48,082 bases of DNA from a virus: positions 1 to 48,082 of the IMG/VR virus record IMGVR_UViG_3300035681_000828; one strand, written 5' to 3'. Positions 13,759-20,422 of the stretch are shown here, in pieces. A program made the position numbers and the translations under genes. The notes beneath the pieces were generated by a model. It did no database searches. It had not been told where the DNA came from and saw only the letters and a program-made list of their open reading frames with translations. Every line of letters begins with the position of its first letter. The stretch's first letter is position 1.

Positions 13759-13883
13759 TGAAAATCATTTTGGCATTCATCGCTGGTATGTTCGTGGCCA
13801 CAGTGGGAATCTCTGGTGTAGCATCTGCTGTAGATAAGGCCGTTGGTAAAACTCAAGAAGTAATGAAGGAGACTGTTAAATGA
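13758..13883 (+). CDS. 41-residue membrane or exported peptide
   Basis: MKIILAFIAGMFVATVGISG followed by VASAVDKAVGKTQEVMKETVK. The hydrophobic start ending ...VASA looks like a signal peptide or single helix, with an amphipathic tail. It is related in style to the preceding gene (LAFVAGM / LAFIAGM), which suggests duplication. ATGA overlap with the next gene. Confidence 0.6.
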   Translation: MKIILAFIAGMFVATVGISGVASAVDKAVGKTQEVMKETVK

Positions 13884-14059
13884 GCGCAATGAGTAATCTG
13901 GATTACGATATCCAAGAACTATACATCGAAGGCCACAGTGCCAAGATGATCGCTGCTTTGTTAGAGTGCCCTGTAGAGCTAGTCTTAGGTGCACTTGAGA
14001 CCATGGGGGTTAAGGATGTAGAGGACGAAGAGATCTATAGTCCCTACCAAGGAGCATGA
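13880..14059 (+). CDS. 59-residue helix-turn-helix-like protein
   Basis: YDIQELYIEGHSAKMIAALL plus ECPVELVLGALETMG reads as a helix-turn-helix of the sigma-like or resolvase-like type (helix, GHSAKMIAA turn, recognition helix). It could be a small regulator. Coupled on both sides by ATGA. Confidence 0.55.
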   Translation: MSAMSNLDYDIQELYIEGHSAKMIAALLECPVELVLGALETMGVKDVEDEEIYSPYQGA

Positions 14060-14382
14060 GTAGATTAGAATACCTAGCAAGGCCCTTGGTGGCCTTTGAT
14101 CCTTACAACAAAGATCACAGACGATACTACGCAGAGTTCCTAGAAAGTGGCGGTTGGGGTTCATGCCCTGTGCGTTTTATCTGCCCCGAGGACTCGGGCA
14201 GTGACCTTACTGTTATGATCAAGAACAGCTTGATCTACTTTTACATTGAACGTGAGTTTGGTGGTGGGAAGCTGGCTAAAGCACGATCAGCTGACCTCAA
14301 GGAGCAGGCAGACCGCAGGTACAAGGAAGCGGGACAACTGCGCAAAGAGGCACAGGCTCTGATGAAACCCAGGCGCGGATAG
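14056..14382 (+). CDS. Unknown early protein
   Basis: A 108-residue protein: globular N-terminal half (FDPYNKDHRRYYAEFLESGG, CPVRFICPED) and a charged helical C-terminus (RSADLKEQADRRYKEAGQLR). AAGGAG precedes the ATG in an ATGA overlap. The end contains a weak ACCC/GGGT hairpin with TTT. Confidence 0.65.
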   Translation: MSRLEYLARPLVAFDPYNKDHRRYYAEFLESGGWGSCPVRFICPEDSGSDLTVMIKNSLIYFYIEREFGGGKLAKARSADLKEQADRRYKEAGQLRKEAQALMKPRRG

Positions 14383-14398
14383 GGTCTTTCCCAAGTGG

Positions 14399-14427
14399 TT
14401 GACAATGTGGTGAAACCTTGCTATAAT
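14399..14427 (+). promoter_or_regulatory. Early promoter, leaderless
   Basis: TTGACA, 17 bp, TATAAT, 6 nt, ATG at 14434. Confidence 0.9.
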
Positions 14428-14433
14428 ACAAGC

Positions 14434-14883
14434 ATGAACACACAATACAACACCACATACGAATTTGACTTCACAGGCAAAATCCAATTTGGAGATATGC
14501 CTGTGGAGCAACTGCACACTCTGTTTCAAGACGGTCGTGTGGCCAGCAAGTTCTTGGAGCACACGATTCCTACGTGGTTCCCGGACTTGGAGTTCGTGGA
14601 CGCCAAGGGCTATGATCACGTGAGTAAGACCACTGGACGCAAGTTTGATCTCAAAGGCTTTACCAAAGGTGGAGCCAGCTATGCCCCTAGCACCATGTTA
14701 GGGGCGGGTCGTAAGATCGACACAGTGGTGTTACACGAGCACGCCGAGAGCATCGACTACATCATCAGCGATGTTACAGAGTTCCCCAAGGTTCGAGTAG
14801 TGTTCAAACAGGGCACTGATCTAGTGCGTGATTATCCCAGCGGCAAGATTCCGCTCAAAGCCCGCAAAACACTTTTTGGTTGA
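14434..14883 (+). CDS. Possible PD-(D/E)XK nuclease-like protein
   Basis: A 149-residue protein. FVDAKGYDHVSKTTGRKFDL followed by KGFTKGG has the D...(D)xK pattern of restriction-endonuclease-like folds (FDLKG), with a Gly/Arg-rich segment after it. The assignment is weak; no close family comes to mind. The ATG is 6 nt after the -10 box (leaderless). The Gly-stop GGT-TGA forms the next -35 box. A DNA methyltransferase lies 3.6 kb downstream, but the two are not in one operon. Confidence 0.5.
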   Translation: MNTQYNTTYEFDFTGKIQFGDMPVEQLHTLFQDGRVASKFLEHTIPTWFPDLEFVDAKGYDHVSKTTGRKFDLKGFTKGGASYAPSTMLGAGRKIDTVVLHEHAESIDYIISDVTEFPKVRVVFKQGTDLVRDYPSGKIPLKARKTLFG

Positions 14884-14908
14884 CAGATTGGATCATCGGT
14901 GTTATACT
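14880..14908 (+). promoter_or_regulatory. Early promoter overlapping a stop codon
   Basis: TTGACA containing the upstream TGA, 17 bp, TATACT; AAGGAGCGAAG before the ATG at 14938. Confidence 0.9.
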
Positions 14909-14937
14909 ATAGGTATAGTGAATAACAAGGAGCGAAG

Positions 14938-15204
14938 ATGTATATTAAACTAGAATCTGACACAGAACAAGAGCGTATCATAAAGATCCTCAAGGGATGG
15001 CAGTTCGATCGCAAGCAACACGGTTGCCTGTTTGATCGTGGCAGTGCTGATTCCTACTACGGTCGATCACGTGATCCACACTACGGCGGTGTGGGAGGCG
15101 ACTCAGGTCTGCGTGTTGATCAGTTGTCTGAGGAAGAAGTAGCAGAGTATCAAAGAGGCTACACCCACAACGAACTCTACGGTGACAAGAAAGACTACCG
15201 ATGA
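14938..15204 (+). CDS. Conserved phage protein, unknown
   Basis: An 88-residue protein. CLFDRGSADSYYGRSRDPHY followed by GGVGGDSG is a motif block I recognise from many phage hypothetical proteins. Strong AGGAGCGAA ribosome site. ATGA overlap with the next gene. Confidence 0.7.
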   Translation: MYIKLESDTEQERIIKILKGWQFDRKQHGCLFDRGSADSYYGRSRDPHYGGVGGDSGLRVDQLSEEEVAEYQRGYTHNELYGDKKDYR

Positions 15205-15431
15205 AGAAGTTCACATTTTGGCGCAATGCCATCATATCGGAAATCTACGTGGTCGACGCAGCAACTGAAGAAGAAGCTCGGGAGATGCTCCAGGCAGGGG
15301 AAGTGGAAGTGTTCTCAGAAGAGTGGATGGATTGGGCAACAGACGATTTCGAGCTTGAGCACGTGGAGATCATAGACCCTTTGTACCGTATGGTTAAAGA
15401 CTACGAATCGGTTGACAAATTGAGCAACTGA
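15201..15431 (+). CDS. Small acidic early protein
   Basis: A 76-residue acidic protein (DAATEEEAREMLQAGEVEVF). The N-terminal pattern, with strands flanking an AxTEEEAxEML helix, is typical of small phage proteins of unknown role. The next promoter starts inside its 3' end. Confidence 0.65.
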   Translation: MKKFTFWRNAIISEIYVVDAATEEEAREMLQAGEVEVFSEEWMDWATDDFELEHVEIIDPLYRMVKDYESVDKLSN

Positions 15432-15440
15432 TAGTATAAT
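15412..15440 (+). promoter_or_regulatory. Early promoter inside a coding end
   Basis: TTGACA, 17 bp, TATAAT; the -35 box lies in the last codons of the preceding gene. Leader AAGGAGAGCGAGTA before the ATG at 15466. Confidence 0.9.
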
Positions 15441-15465
15441 ATACACATACTAAGGAGAGCGAGTA

Positions 15466-15675
15466 ATGGGTTATAAGACATTTGAATTCGATACAATGCG
15501 TGACAAGTATGGTCCACGCCCAGGGTTAGAAGGCCCATTCAACTTCCTTGGTAGGGTTTTGTATTACGATCCCAAAGAGGGCAAGTATTGGGATCCACGC
15601 ACAGACTTCTATGTTGAGCAGAGTGAGATGGACACACTCAACCGGAACCTGATGAATCTTTTAACAACATCTTAA
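15466..15675 (+). CDS. 69-residue unknown early protein
   Basis: MGYKTFEFDTMRDKYGPRPG... and YYDPKEGKYWDPRTDFYV, rich in Tyr and Asp. No known family. First gene of a four-gene operon with the Api92-like gene. Confidence 0.65.
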   Translation: MGYKTFEFDTMRDKYGPRPGLEGPFNFLGRVLYYDPKEGKYWDPRTDFYVEQSEMDTLNRNLMNLLTTS

Positions 15676-15684
15676 GGAGCGAAC

Positions 15685-16302
15685 ATGCCTAATTGGTGCA
15701 ACAACAACCTAACACTGGAACACGAAGACCCAGCAATGATCAAGCGTGCCGCAGATGCACTGTTGCGTGGAGAGTTCTTGAATGAGTTCATTCCAGTGCC
15801 AACGGATCTGCAGATCGTTGCAGGACGATTGGGTGACGGTGACGAGCAGAGAGAACTAGAACGCAAGACCGCTGAGAATCTAGAGAAATACGGTTATGGC
15901 AACTGGTATGACTTCTGTGTAGGCGAGTGGGGAACCAAATGGGATGTAGGCTGTGAAGGAAGCACTGATGTGCATCCAGATGGCAAGATGCTACACACCT
16001 ACTTTGATTCAGCCTGGGCTCCTCCTGTGAATGCCTATGTGAAGTTAGAAGAGTTGGGCTTCAAGGTCAACGCTATGTATTACGAATCAGGTATGGCTTT
16101 TGCTGGTGCCTACGGTGATGGCAATGATGAAGAGATCAGCCTCGAAGGCATGAGTGCCGATGATATCGAACAGCACTATCCAGAGATCAACGAAGCATTT
16201 GGCATTGCAGAAAGCATCCGGGAATACGAGGCTGAGAATGAAGAAGAGCTCACTGCTTGGATCAAGGATGGTGCCGAGAAGAAGGCGCTGATCGCAGAAT
16301 GA
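15685..16302 (+). CDS. Api92-like/YubB ferredoxin-fold protein (DUF1281)
   Basis: A 205-residue protein beginning MPNWCNNNLTLEHEDPAMIK, the hallmark of the Api92-like/YubB family, followed by the WYDFCVGEWGTKWDV segment also typical of it. The family is spread on plasmids and phages and has no established function. AAGGAGCGAAC precedes the ATG. ATGA overlap with the next gene. Confidence 0.9.
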   Translation: MPNWCNNNLTLEHEDPAMIKRAADALLRGEFLNEFIPVPTDLQIVAGRLGDGDEQRELERKTAENLEKYGYGNWYDFCVGEWGTKWDVGCEGSTDVHPDGKMLHTYFDSAWAPPVNAYVKLEELGFKVNAMYYESGMAFAGAYGDGNDEEISLEGMSADDIEQHYPEINEAFGIAESIREYEAENEEELTAWIKDGAEKKALIAE

Positions 16303-16592
16303 AAGTAATCAAACTTGATCGACGCTATAGTGGCTACGGTGTTTGGACACACAGAACCAATAGCGGTCATTGGTACGGTGAAGAAGCTCGTGCCCAAGGA
16401 CTCATGGCCTTCTACGAAATGCGATGCTACATGACGCAGATGAATGGCCCAGGCTGTTTCATTCACGAAGCGTGGGCTATCAAGAAGGCGGGTCGGGCAG
16501 TGCCGGAATGGGCCTGGGACACAGACGGCAATGTGTTCTTTCGTGACTCGGCCCTGGTTAACTTTACCTTGGCAAAGGATAGATGGTTATGA
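16299..16592 (+). CDS. Unknown early protein
   Basis: A 97-residue, Trp/Tyr-rich protein (MKVIKLDRRYSGYGVWTHRT...). It starts in an ATGA overlap with the Api92-like gene and ends in another. No recognised domain. Confidence 0.65.
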   Translation: MKVIKLDRRYSGYGVWTHRTNSGHWYGEEARAQGLMAFYEMRCYMTQMNGPGCFIHEAWAIKKAGRAVPEWAWDTDGNVFFRDSALVNFTLAKDRWL

Positions 16593-16765
16593 GAGAATAT
16601 CAATTTGTTTTCAACGTGGTTTGTGCTGGGAACGGCACACCCGATATGGCTAGAGTCGAAGAAATGATCGACCTTAGCATGCAGGATCTGGTCTTTGACG
16701 ATGAGTTCATCACCGCCCTTGACGAGAAAGAGAGTGTCACTATTCAGGTTAATTTGGTAAAATGA
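16589..16765 (+). CDS. 58-residue unknown early protein
   Basis: MREYQFVFNVVCAGNGTPDM..., a small alpha/beta protein. The ATG at 16589 (ATGA overlap, AAAGGA about 9 nt before) is preferred over the one at 16583, which is too close to the ribosome site. Last gene of its operon. Confidence 0.6.
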   Translation: MREYQFVFNVVCAGNGTPDMARVEEMIDLSMQDLVFDDEFITALDEKESVTIQVNLVK

Positions 16766-16769
16766 ATGG

Positions 16770-16798
16770 TTGACTGTTTGAATTTGGTATGCTATACT
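16770..16798 (+). promoter_or_regulatory. Early promoter
   Basis: TTGACT, 17 bp, TATACT, with a long 50-nt leader before the ATG at 16854. Confidence 0.8.
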
Positions 16799-16853
16799 AA
16801 TAACATGCTGAATGATTGGCATATTTTTAACACACACAGAAAGAGGTAACATC

Positions 16854-17165
16854 ATGGCAACAGATAAAAAGTTTGCAGTAGCAGGCGTTTCAACATACGA
16901 AGGCAAGACCAAGGTTCGTTTCGCCAACGACACCATGCGTGTCAAGATCCTGGCCAAGAACGGTCACACAGACGTGCAGCTCGTGGATCTTCCACATGAG
17001 ATGACCAAAGCGGAGATCGGTGCGCACATGGTGAGCACAGGCTTTGGCAAGGGCAACGCAGCTATCGAAGCTGCTGTAGCCTACGTAGTCAAGAAGAACC
17101 CTTCGGCCACAGCTGCCAAGGTAACTACAACTACTGTCGCGAAGGCAGAAGCTGTTGCTGAATAA
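16854..17165 (+). CDS. Conserved phage protein, unknown
   Basis: A 103-residue protein. VRFANDTMRVKILAKNGHTD is a conserved block in related marine phage proteins of unknown function; the C-terminus is Ala/Thr/Lys-rich (TAAKVTTTTVAKAEAVAE). The ribosome site AAGAGG differs from the usual AGGAGCGA. Its 3' untranslated region holds the second anti-ribosome-site hairpin, as with the gene at 9883. Confidence 0.7.
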   Translation: MATDKKFAVAGVSTYEGKTKVRFANDTMRVKILAKNGHTDVQLVDLPHEMTKAEIGAHMVSTGFGKGNAAIEAAVAYVVKKNPSATAAKVTTTTVAKAEAVAE

Positions 17166-17166
17166 C

Positions 17167-17229
17167 CCGATTCGCTCTCGGTAATCAGCAACCTTGATAG
17201 ACCCTAGTAACCCTAGGGTCTTTTTTTTT
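17167..17229 (+). ncRNA. 3'UTR hairpin with anti-Shine-Dalgarno loop, then terminator
   Basis: CCGA-TTCGCTC-TCGG (17167-17181) displays a 7-nt loop identical to the core of the loop at 10176-10183. TCGCTCTC is complementary to GAGAGCGA in the ribosome sites of the genes at 12215 and 15466. A strong terminator follows 19 nt later. RNA function is inferred. Confidence 0.55.
17200..17229 (+). terminator. Rho-independent terminator
   Basis: GACCCTAG/CTAGGGTC, an 8-bp stem with a 5-nt loop and nine T. Confidence 0.95.
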
Positions 17230-17232
17230 GGC

Positions 17233-17261
17233 TTGACATTTTGGACAACTTGTGCTATAAT
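17233..17261 (+). promoter_or_regulatory. Early promoter
   Basis: TTGACA, 17 bp, TATAAT; it starts 4 nt after the preceding T-run. Confidence 0.9.
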
Positions 17262-17284
17262 ACATTTTTAACAGAAAGTAAAAG

Positions 17285-17431
17285 ATGACAAGCAAACAAG
17301 CTAAACAAAAAATCGACAGCTTAATGTTGCAACTGCAAGACATGCTAGAACAAGTAGGACTAGACGAACACGAGCGCATACAAAATGCTTTTAATGCACT
17401 TGCAATAGAACTAGACGACGTTGTCTATTAA
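17285..17431 (+). CDS. 48-residue helical protein
   Basis: MTSKQAKQKIDSLMLQLQDM and on to IQNAFNALAIELDDVVY: a short amphipathic, coiled-coil-like protein. Ribosome site weak (AGAAAG). It lies between a promoter and a terminator, so it is a one-gene unit. Confidence 0.6.
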   Translation: MTSKQAKQKIDSLMLQLQDMLEQVGLDEHERIQNAFNALAIELDDVVY

Positions 17432-17439
17432 ACGCAAAG

Positions 17440-17466
17440 ACCCTACACCTTGTAGGGTTTCTTCTT
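17440..17466 (+). terminator. Rho-independent terminator
   Basis: ACCCTAC/GTAGGGT with a 5-nt loop, followed by TTCTTCTT. Confidence 0.8.
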
Positions 17467-17475
17467 GACCCCACA

Positions 17476-17486
17476 GGCCCCGTTGC
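17476..17486 (+). repeat. GGCCCCGTTGC motif, copy 5 (one mismatch)
   Basis: A variant of the 11-mer lying between a terminator and a promoter, with the same CCACA flank as the copy at 13516. Confidence 0.5.
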
Positions 17487-17493
17487 TAGACGG

Positions 17494-17522
17494 TTGACTT
17501 TTGATCCAAAATCCAGTATAAT
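17494..17522 (+). promoter_or_regulatory. Early promoter, leaderless, with late motif
   Basis: TTGACT, 17 bp, TATAAT, 6 nt, ATG at 17529. The -10 region runs into TATAAATA, a perfect late core, so the gene may be read early and late. Confidence 0.8.
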
Positions 17523-17528
17523 ATAAAT

Positions 17529-17918
17529 ATGGACATGACAGAACTAATCATCGCAGCAGCTGTGGGGATCTTCATAGGATGGAGAGCATCAAGACAGGTG
17601 CATCTCGATGGATTCCGGCAACTGTTGCGAGCCTTGAAGGTCTCTGAACAGGACCTACTCCGAGCCATGATCAAGATCCAATCACCAGGATGGCAGCCGG
17701 AAGATGTCGAGGAAGCCAAGGACTTGACCGTGGTAGAAATCACCCTAGAGCAACAGGGCAATCAGATCTTCGCTTACCGCAAGGATGATTCCACGTTCCT
17801 TGGACAGGGAAATGACAAGGCCACGTTGATAGATGCCATTGCCCACAGGATGAAGGATGTGAGGTTGGTGATCTCCGAAGAGGACGGCGCTGATCTGTTG
17901 CAGAAAAACAACACCTAA
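17529..17918 (+). CDS. Membrane-anchored unknown protein
   Basis: A 129-residue protein with an N-terminal hydrophobic helix (LIIAAAVGIFIGWRA) and a soluble domain (VEITLEQQGNQIFAYRKDDS). No family assigned. Leaderless at 17529; an alternative ATG at 17535 also lacks a ribosome site. Confidence 0.7.
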   Translation: MDMTELIIAAAVGIFIGWRASRQVHLDGFRQLLRALKVSEQDLLRAMIKIQSPGWQPEDVEEAKDLTVVEITLEQQGNQIFAYRKDDSTFLGQGNDKATLIDAIAHRMKDVRLVISEEDGADLLQKNNT

Positions 17919-17923
17919 TTTGG

Positions 17924-17952
17924 TTGACAATCTGGCTGTTCAGTGTTATAAT
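17924..17952 (+). promoter_or_regulatory. Early promoter, leaderless
   Basis: TTGACA, 17 bp, TATAAT, 6 nt, ATG at 17959. Confidence 0.9.
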
Positions 17953-17958
17953 ACACAC

Positions 17959-18189
17959 ATGAACAGAACAAATGACATCTTACAGTGGACCGGAGCAGCG
18001 GCCATTATCGCCATGCATGTGCTCAACGCTATGGGTCCAGAAGCATATCCCTGGAACATCATCGCAGCATTCATAGGCACAGTGGCATTCCTTGCATGGA
18101 CCGTGCGTGTGCGTAACCTACCTCAGTTCACAGTCAACGTGGTAGCACTGCTGATAGGCTTTGTGGGACTATACAAGGCATTTGGATAA
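17959..18189 (+). CDS. Three-helix membrane protein
   Basis: A 76-residue protein with three hydrophobic segments (GAAAIIAMHVLNAMG; NIIAAFIGTVAFLAWTV; VNVVALLIGFVGLYKAF). Small phage proteins of this look have no known role. Leaderless start; the next gene follows 16 nt later. Confidence 0.7.
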   Translation: MNRTNDILQWTGAAAIIAMHVLNAMGPEAYPWNIIAAFIGTVAFLAWTVRVRNLPQFTVNVVALLIGFVGLYKAFG

Positions 18190-18205
18190 CAACAAGGAGC
18201 AGATC

Positions 18206-18460
18206 ATGAACAAATTCTTGGCATTCACTGTGCTGACCGCAGACGAACAAGCAATGATACAACAATATCGCAGTCCTGTCAACGAACTCAGCGTGGTCAA
18301 ACAGGTTCCCATAGACCAAGCTGAATACTTCAGGGCCTTGGTCAAACGAGCCAGTCCCGGGCAGCGTGTTCGTGTGCGCTATCGTGGACCTAGATACGAT
18401 CACATGCGCCAGACCACACTTCGCAGCAACGCGGTTCACGTTTCTATCTATGCGGACTAA
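18206..18460 (+). CDS. Unknown early protein
   Basis: An 84-residue protein (MNKFLAFTVLTADEQAMIQQ...) with a basic C-terminal half (RVRVRYRGPRYDHMRQTTLR) that could bind nucleic acid. AAGGAGCAG lies 7 nt upstream of the ATG. Confidence 0.65.
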   Translation: MNKFLAFTVLTADEQAMIQQYRSPVNELSVVKQVPIDQAEYFRALVKRASPGQRVRVRYRGPRYDHMRQTTLRSNAVHVSIYAD

Positions 18461-18466
18461 CCCCAC

Positions 18467-18473
18467 GTAAATA
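18467..18473 (+). promoter_or_regulatory. Late promoter of methyltransferase (leaderless)
   Basis: GTAAATA, 4 nt (TCAC), ATG at 18478; no Shine-Dalgarno. Confidence 0.6.
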
Positions 18474-18477
18474 TCAC

Positions 18478-19425
18478 ATGCAGACCAACATCATTCACCT
18501 ACAAGACTGCGTGGCAGGCATGCTGTCCCTTCCCGCAGCCAGTGTGGACATGGTCACAACTTCCCCGCCCTACAACTTGGGAATCGACTACAGCACCTAT
18601 CAGGACAACAAACCCAGACAGGAATATCTAGAATGGTTGGACGGGGTTTTTGTTGCCGTCAAGCACTGCCTCAAAGACACAGGCCACTTTTGGTTGAACA
18701 TGGGCTACAGCAACATCGATCCCTGGGTGGGCATGGATGTGGGCATGATCGCTCGCAGACATTTCGTCCTGCAGAACAATTTTACATGGGTCAAGAGCAT
18801 CGCAGTCAATGACGTGACTTCTGGGCATTTCAAACCCATCAACAGCACACGATTCGCTAATCCCACGTGGGAACATCTGTTTCACTTCACCAAAACCGGC
18901 GCTGTGGTCTGTGACAAGTTGGCGGTTGGAGTGCCTTACATGTGGGACTGCAACATTGACAACTCCGGCCGCGTTCGTGGGCGTTTGGCCAAGAAGATGG
19001 GATTCACAGACATCAAAGACTTCAATCGTCGAGCCACTGCTGCTGAACAGGCCAAACTTGCAGCTGATCTAGCACAGAAGATGGCTAGTCAGAAACCACG
19101 TCCAGCAGTTCGATGCCGGGGCAACAGCTGGTATGTGCCCTATGATACCATAGCCAATCGAGAGCTGCACAGGGGCAGTCATCCCGCCACGTTCCCCGTG
19201 GCCCTAATCGAACAGTGCATACGGTTCAGCGGAGTCAAGTCGGGAGTGTTGGTGGATCCATTCATGGGATCAGGAACCAGTGCTGTGGCCGCGCAGCGTC
19301 AGGGCTTGGACTACATTGGATTTGACATTGATGCAGACTACATCCAGTTTGCCCAAGATAGAATCCGTGATCAGGCCCAGGGATCTGCGCCATTGAATCC
19401 CCTGTTTTTCGAAGCTACGGAATAA
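18478..19425 (+). CDS. Site-specific DNA methyltransferase (N4/N6, beta-type order)
   Basis: A 315-residue protein. The catalytic motif TSPPYNLGIDY lies near residue 36 and the SAM-binding motif VDPFMGSGTSAVAA near 260, the order of beta-class amino-methyltransferases. SPPY occurs in both N4-cytosine and N6-adenine enzymes, so the product is undecided; the target site cannot be read from sequence. It is transcribed from a late motif, unlike its early neighbours, which suggests methylation of progeny DNA before packaging. No clear cognate nuclease is adjacent. Confidence 0.9.
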   Translation: MQTNIIHLQDCVAGMLSLPAASVDMVTTSPPYNLGIDYSTYQDNKPRQEYLEWLDGVFVAVKHCLKDTGHFWLNMGYSNIDPWVGMDVGMIARRHFVLQNNFTWVKSIAVNDVTSGHFKPINSTRFANPTWEHLFHFTKTGAVVCDKLAVGVPYMWDCNIDNSGRVRGRLAKKMGFTDIKDFNRRATAAEQAKLAADLAQKMASQKPRPAVRCRGNSWYVPYDTIANRELHRGSHPATFPVALIEQCIRFSGVKSGVLVDPFMGSGTSAVAAQRQGLDYIGFDIDADYIQFAQDRIRDQAQGSAPLNPLFFEATE

Positions 19426-19448
19426 CCCTACTCGATCTAGGGTTATAT
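19423..19448 (+). terminator. Terminator-like hairpin
   Basis: TAACCCTA/TAGGGTTA with loop CTCGATC; it includes the methyltransferase stop codon and is followed by TATTT. Confidence 0.5.
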
Positions 19449-19458
19449 TTGAATTTGG

Positions 19459-19487
19459 TTGACAACCCAGCCAATCTGTCATATAAT
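19459..19487 (+). promoter_or_regulatory. Early promoter
   Basis: TTGACA, 17 bp, TATAAT; leader TAGGAGCGATAT before the ATG at 19524. Confidence 0.9.
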
Positions 19488-19523
19488 ACACACATAGCAA
19501 CAAACAAACAGTAGGAGCGATAT

Positions 19524-19730
19524 ATGACAATAACAGTAGCACACATGATCCAGGCATTGCAGGCATTGCCTCAGGACGCAGAGTTGGTAGTAACCGAGAG
19601 CGGTTACTACTGCTATGGCGAGTTGGCAACTATCATGTTGCCAGAAGCCTACACCATAGAAGGTGAAGACGAAGAGGTTGCCCGGGGCACACAAGTCTAC
19701 CGCATTGGTCACAGTCACCAAAGCTACTAG
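19524..19730 (+). CDS. 68-residue unknown early protein
   Basis: MTITVAHMIQALQALPQDAE... resembles a common type of small phage protein (a helix with ALPQDAELVV, then strands). Function unknown. One-gene unit with an AGGAGCGA site. Confidence 0.65.
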   Translation: MTITVAHMIQALQALPQDAELVVTESGYYCYGELATIMLPEAYTIEGEDEEVARGTQVYRIGHSHQSY

Positions 19731-19734
19731 TCCA

Positions 19735-19776
19735 ATAACCCGGGTGGTTGACGGGTTATCCAAAAGGTGTTATAAT
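19735..19776 (+). promoter_or_regulatory. Early promoter with inverted repeat over -35
   Basis: TTGACG (19748-19753), 17 bp, TATAAT (19771-19776). ATAACCCG/CGGGTTAT (19735-19742, 19752-19759) spans the -35 box, as at 8218. Leader AGGAGCGAACCAA. Confidence 0.75.
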
Positions 19777-19811
19777 ACACACATAGTAACAAAGCAATAG
19801 GAGCGAACCAA

Positions 19812-20198
19812 ATGGCTAAAGTAAATTATGACAACTTTGCCTCGTTTGACATTAACGAGTGCTGTGACTACTTTGACAGCGAGAAGCAGAGCAACTGGAA
19901 GAAGATCGGCAAGTTCATCGTAGCAGACGGTCAGGACTACGTGAACATTATGGAGCAGGAGTTCGACTTTGAGGACACAGCAGACGGTGAGTATGCGGCC
20001 TTTGACGCAGGCGTCAAGTATGCACTTACAAAGATGAACATTGCCTTTGAGGCCGCAGGCTTGGACCTTCAGATCTGCTCTGTGGACCTGGTAGAAAGCA
20101 TGGGATTCGTGTTAGTGCGCACTGACGATGAGCCCGAGGATTTCGTCAAGCGTGTGCTGAAAAAGCCCGTGATGATGGTAGAAAGCTGGGTGGACTAA
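19812..20198 (+). CDS. Acidic unknown early protein
   Basis: A 128-residue, strongly acidic protein (DFEDTADGEYAAFDAGVKYA). High Asp/Glu content could suit a DNA mimic, but nothing specific supports that. AGGAGCGAA ribosome site. Confidence 0.65.
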   Translation: MAKVNYDNFASFDINECCDYFDSEKQSNWKKIGKFIVADGQDYVNIMEQEFDFEDTADGEYAAFDAGVKYALTKMNIAFEAAGLDLQICSVDLVESMGFVLVRTDDEPEDFVKRVLKKPVMMVESWVD

Positions 20199-20256
20199 TT
20201 GCCAACGTGTCAACCCTACCACTAGACCCTGCAACTCGCCTGGGCACTTCGTGGGG

Positions 20257-20285
20257 TTGACATCGAGGCTTTTTGGTTGTATAAT
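20257..20285 (+). promoter_or_regulatory. Early promoter
   Basis: TTGACA, 17 bp, TATAAT; AAGGAGCGGCA before the ATG at 20312. The -35 lies in an arm of a longer inverted repeat (GTCAACCC near 20215). Confidence 0.85.
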
Positions 20286-20311
20286 CAACACATAGCAACA
20301 AAGGAGCGGCA

Positions 20312-20422
20312 ATGGTTAAACTGATTGGATGGATCGCTGTTACATGGTTCTTGTTCCACTTTGGCATTGCCCAGGCTCTCCTGCTGTGGACTGCAGGCAT
20401 AGGCACTATCATATTTGGTTGA
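20312..20422 (+). CDS. 36-residue membrane peptide
   Basis: MVKLIGWIAVTWFLFHFGIA followed by QALLLWTAGIGTIIFG: almost entirely hydrophobic, one or two helices. Strong promoter and ribosome site support it as a gene. Its Gly-stop GGT-TGA forms the next -35. Confidence 0.6.
   Translation: MVKLIGWIAVTWFLFHFGIAQALLLWTAGIGTIIFG

Noticed and set aside
14434-19425. Restriction-modification system from the PD-(D/E)XK-like gene and methyltransferase
   Set aside because: They are 3.6 kb apart, under different promoter classes, and the nuclease call is weak.
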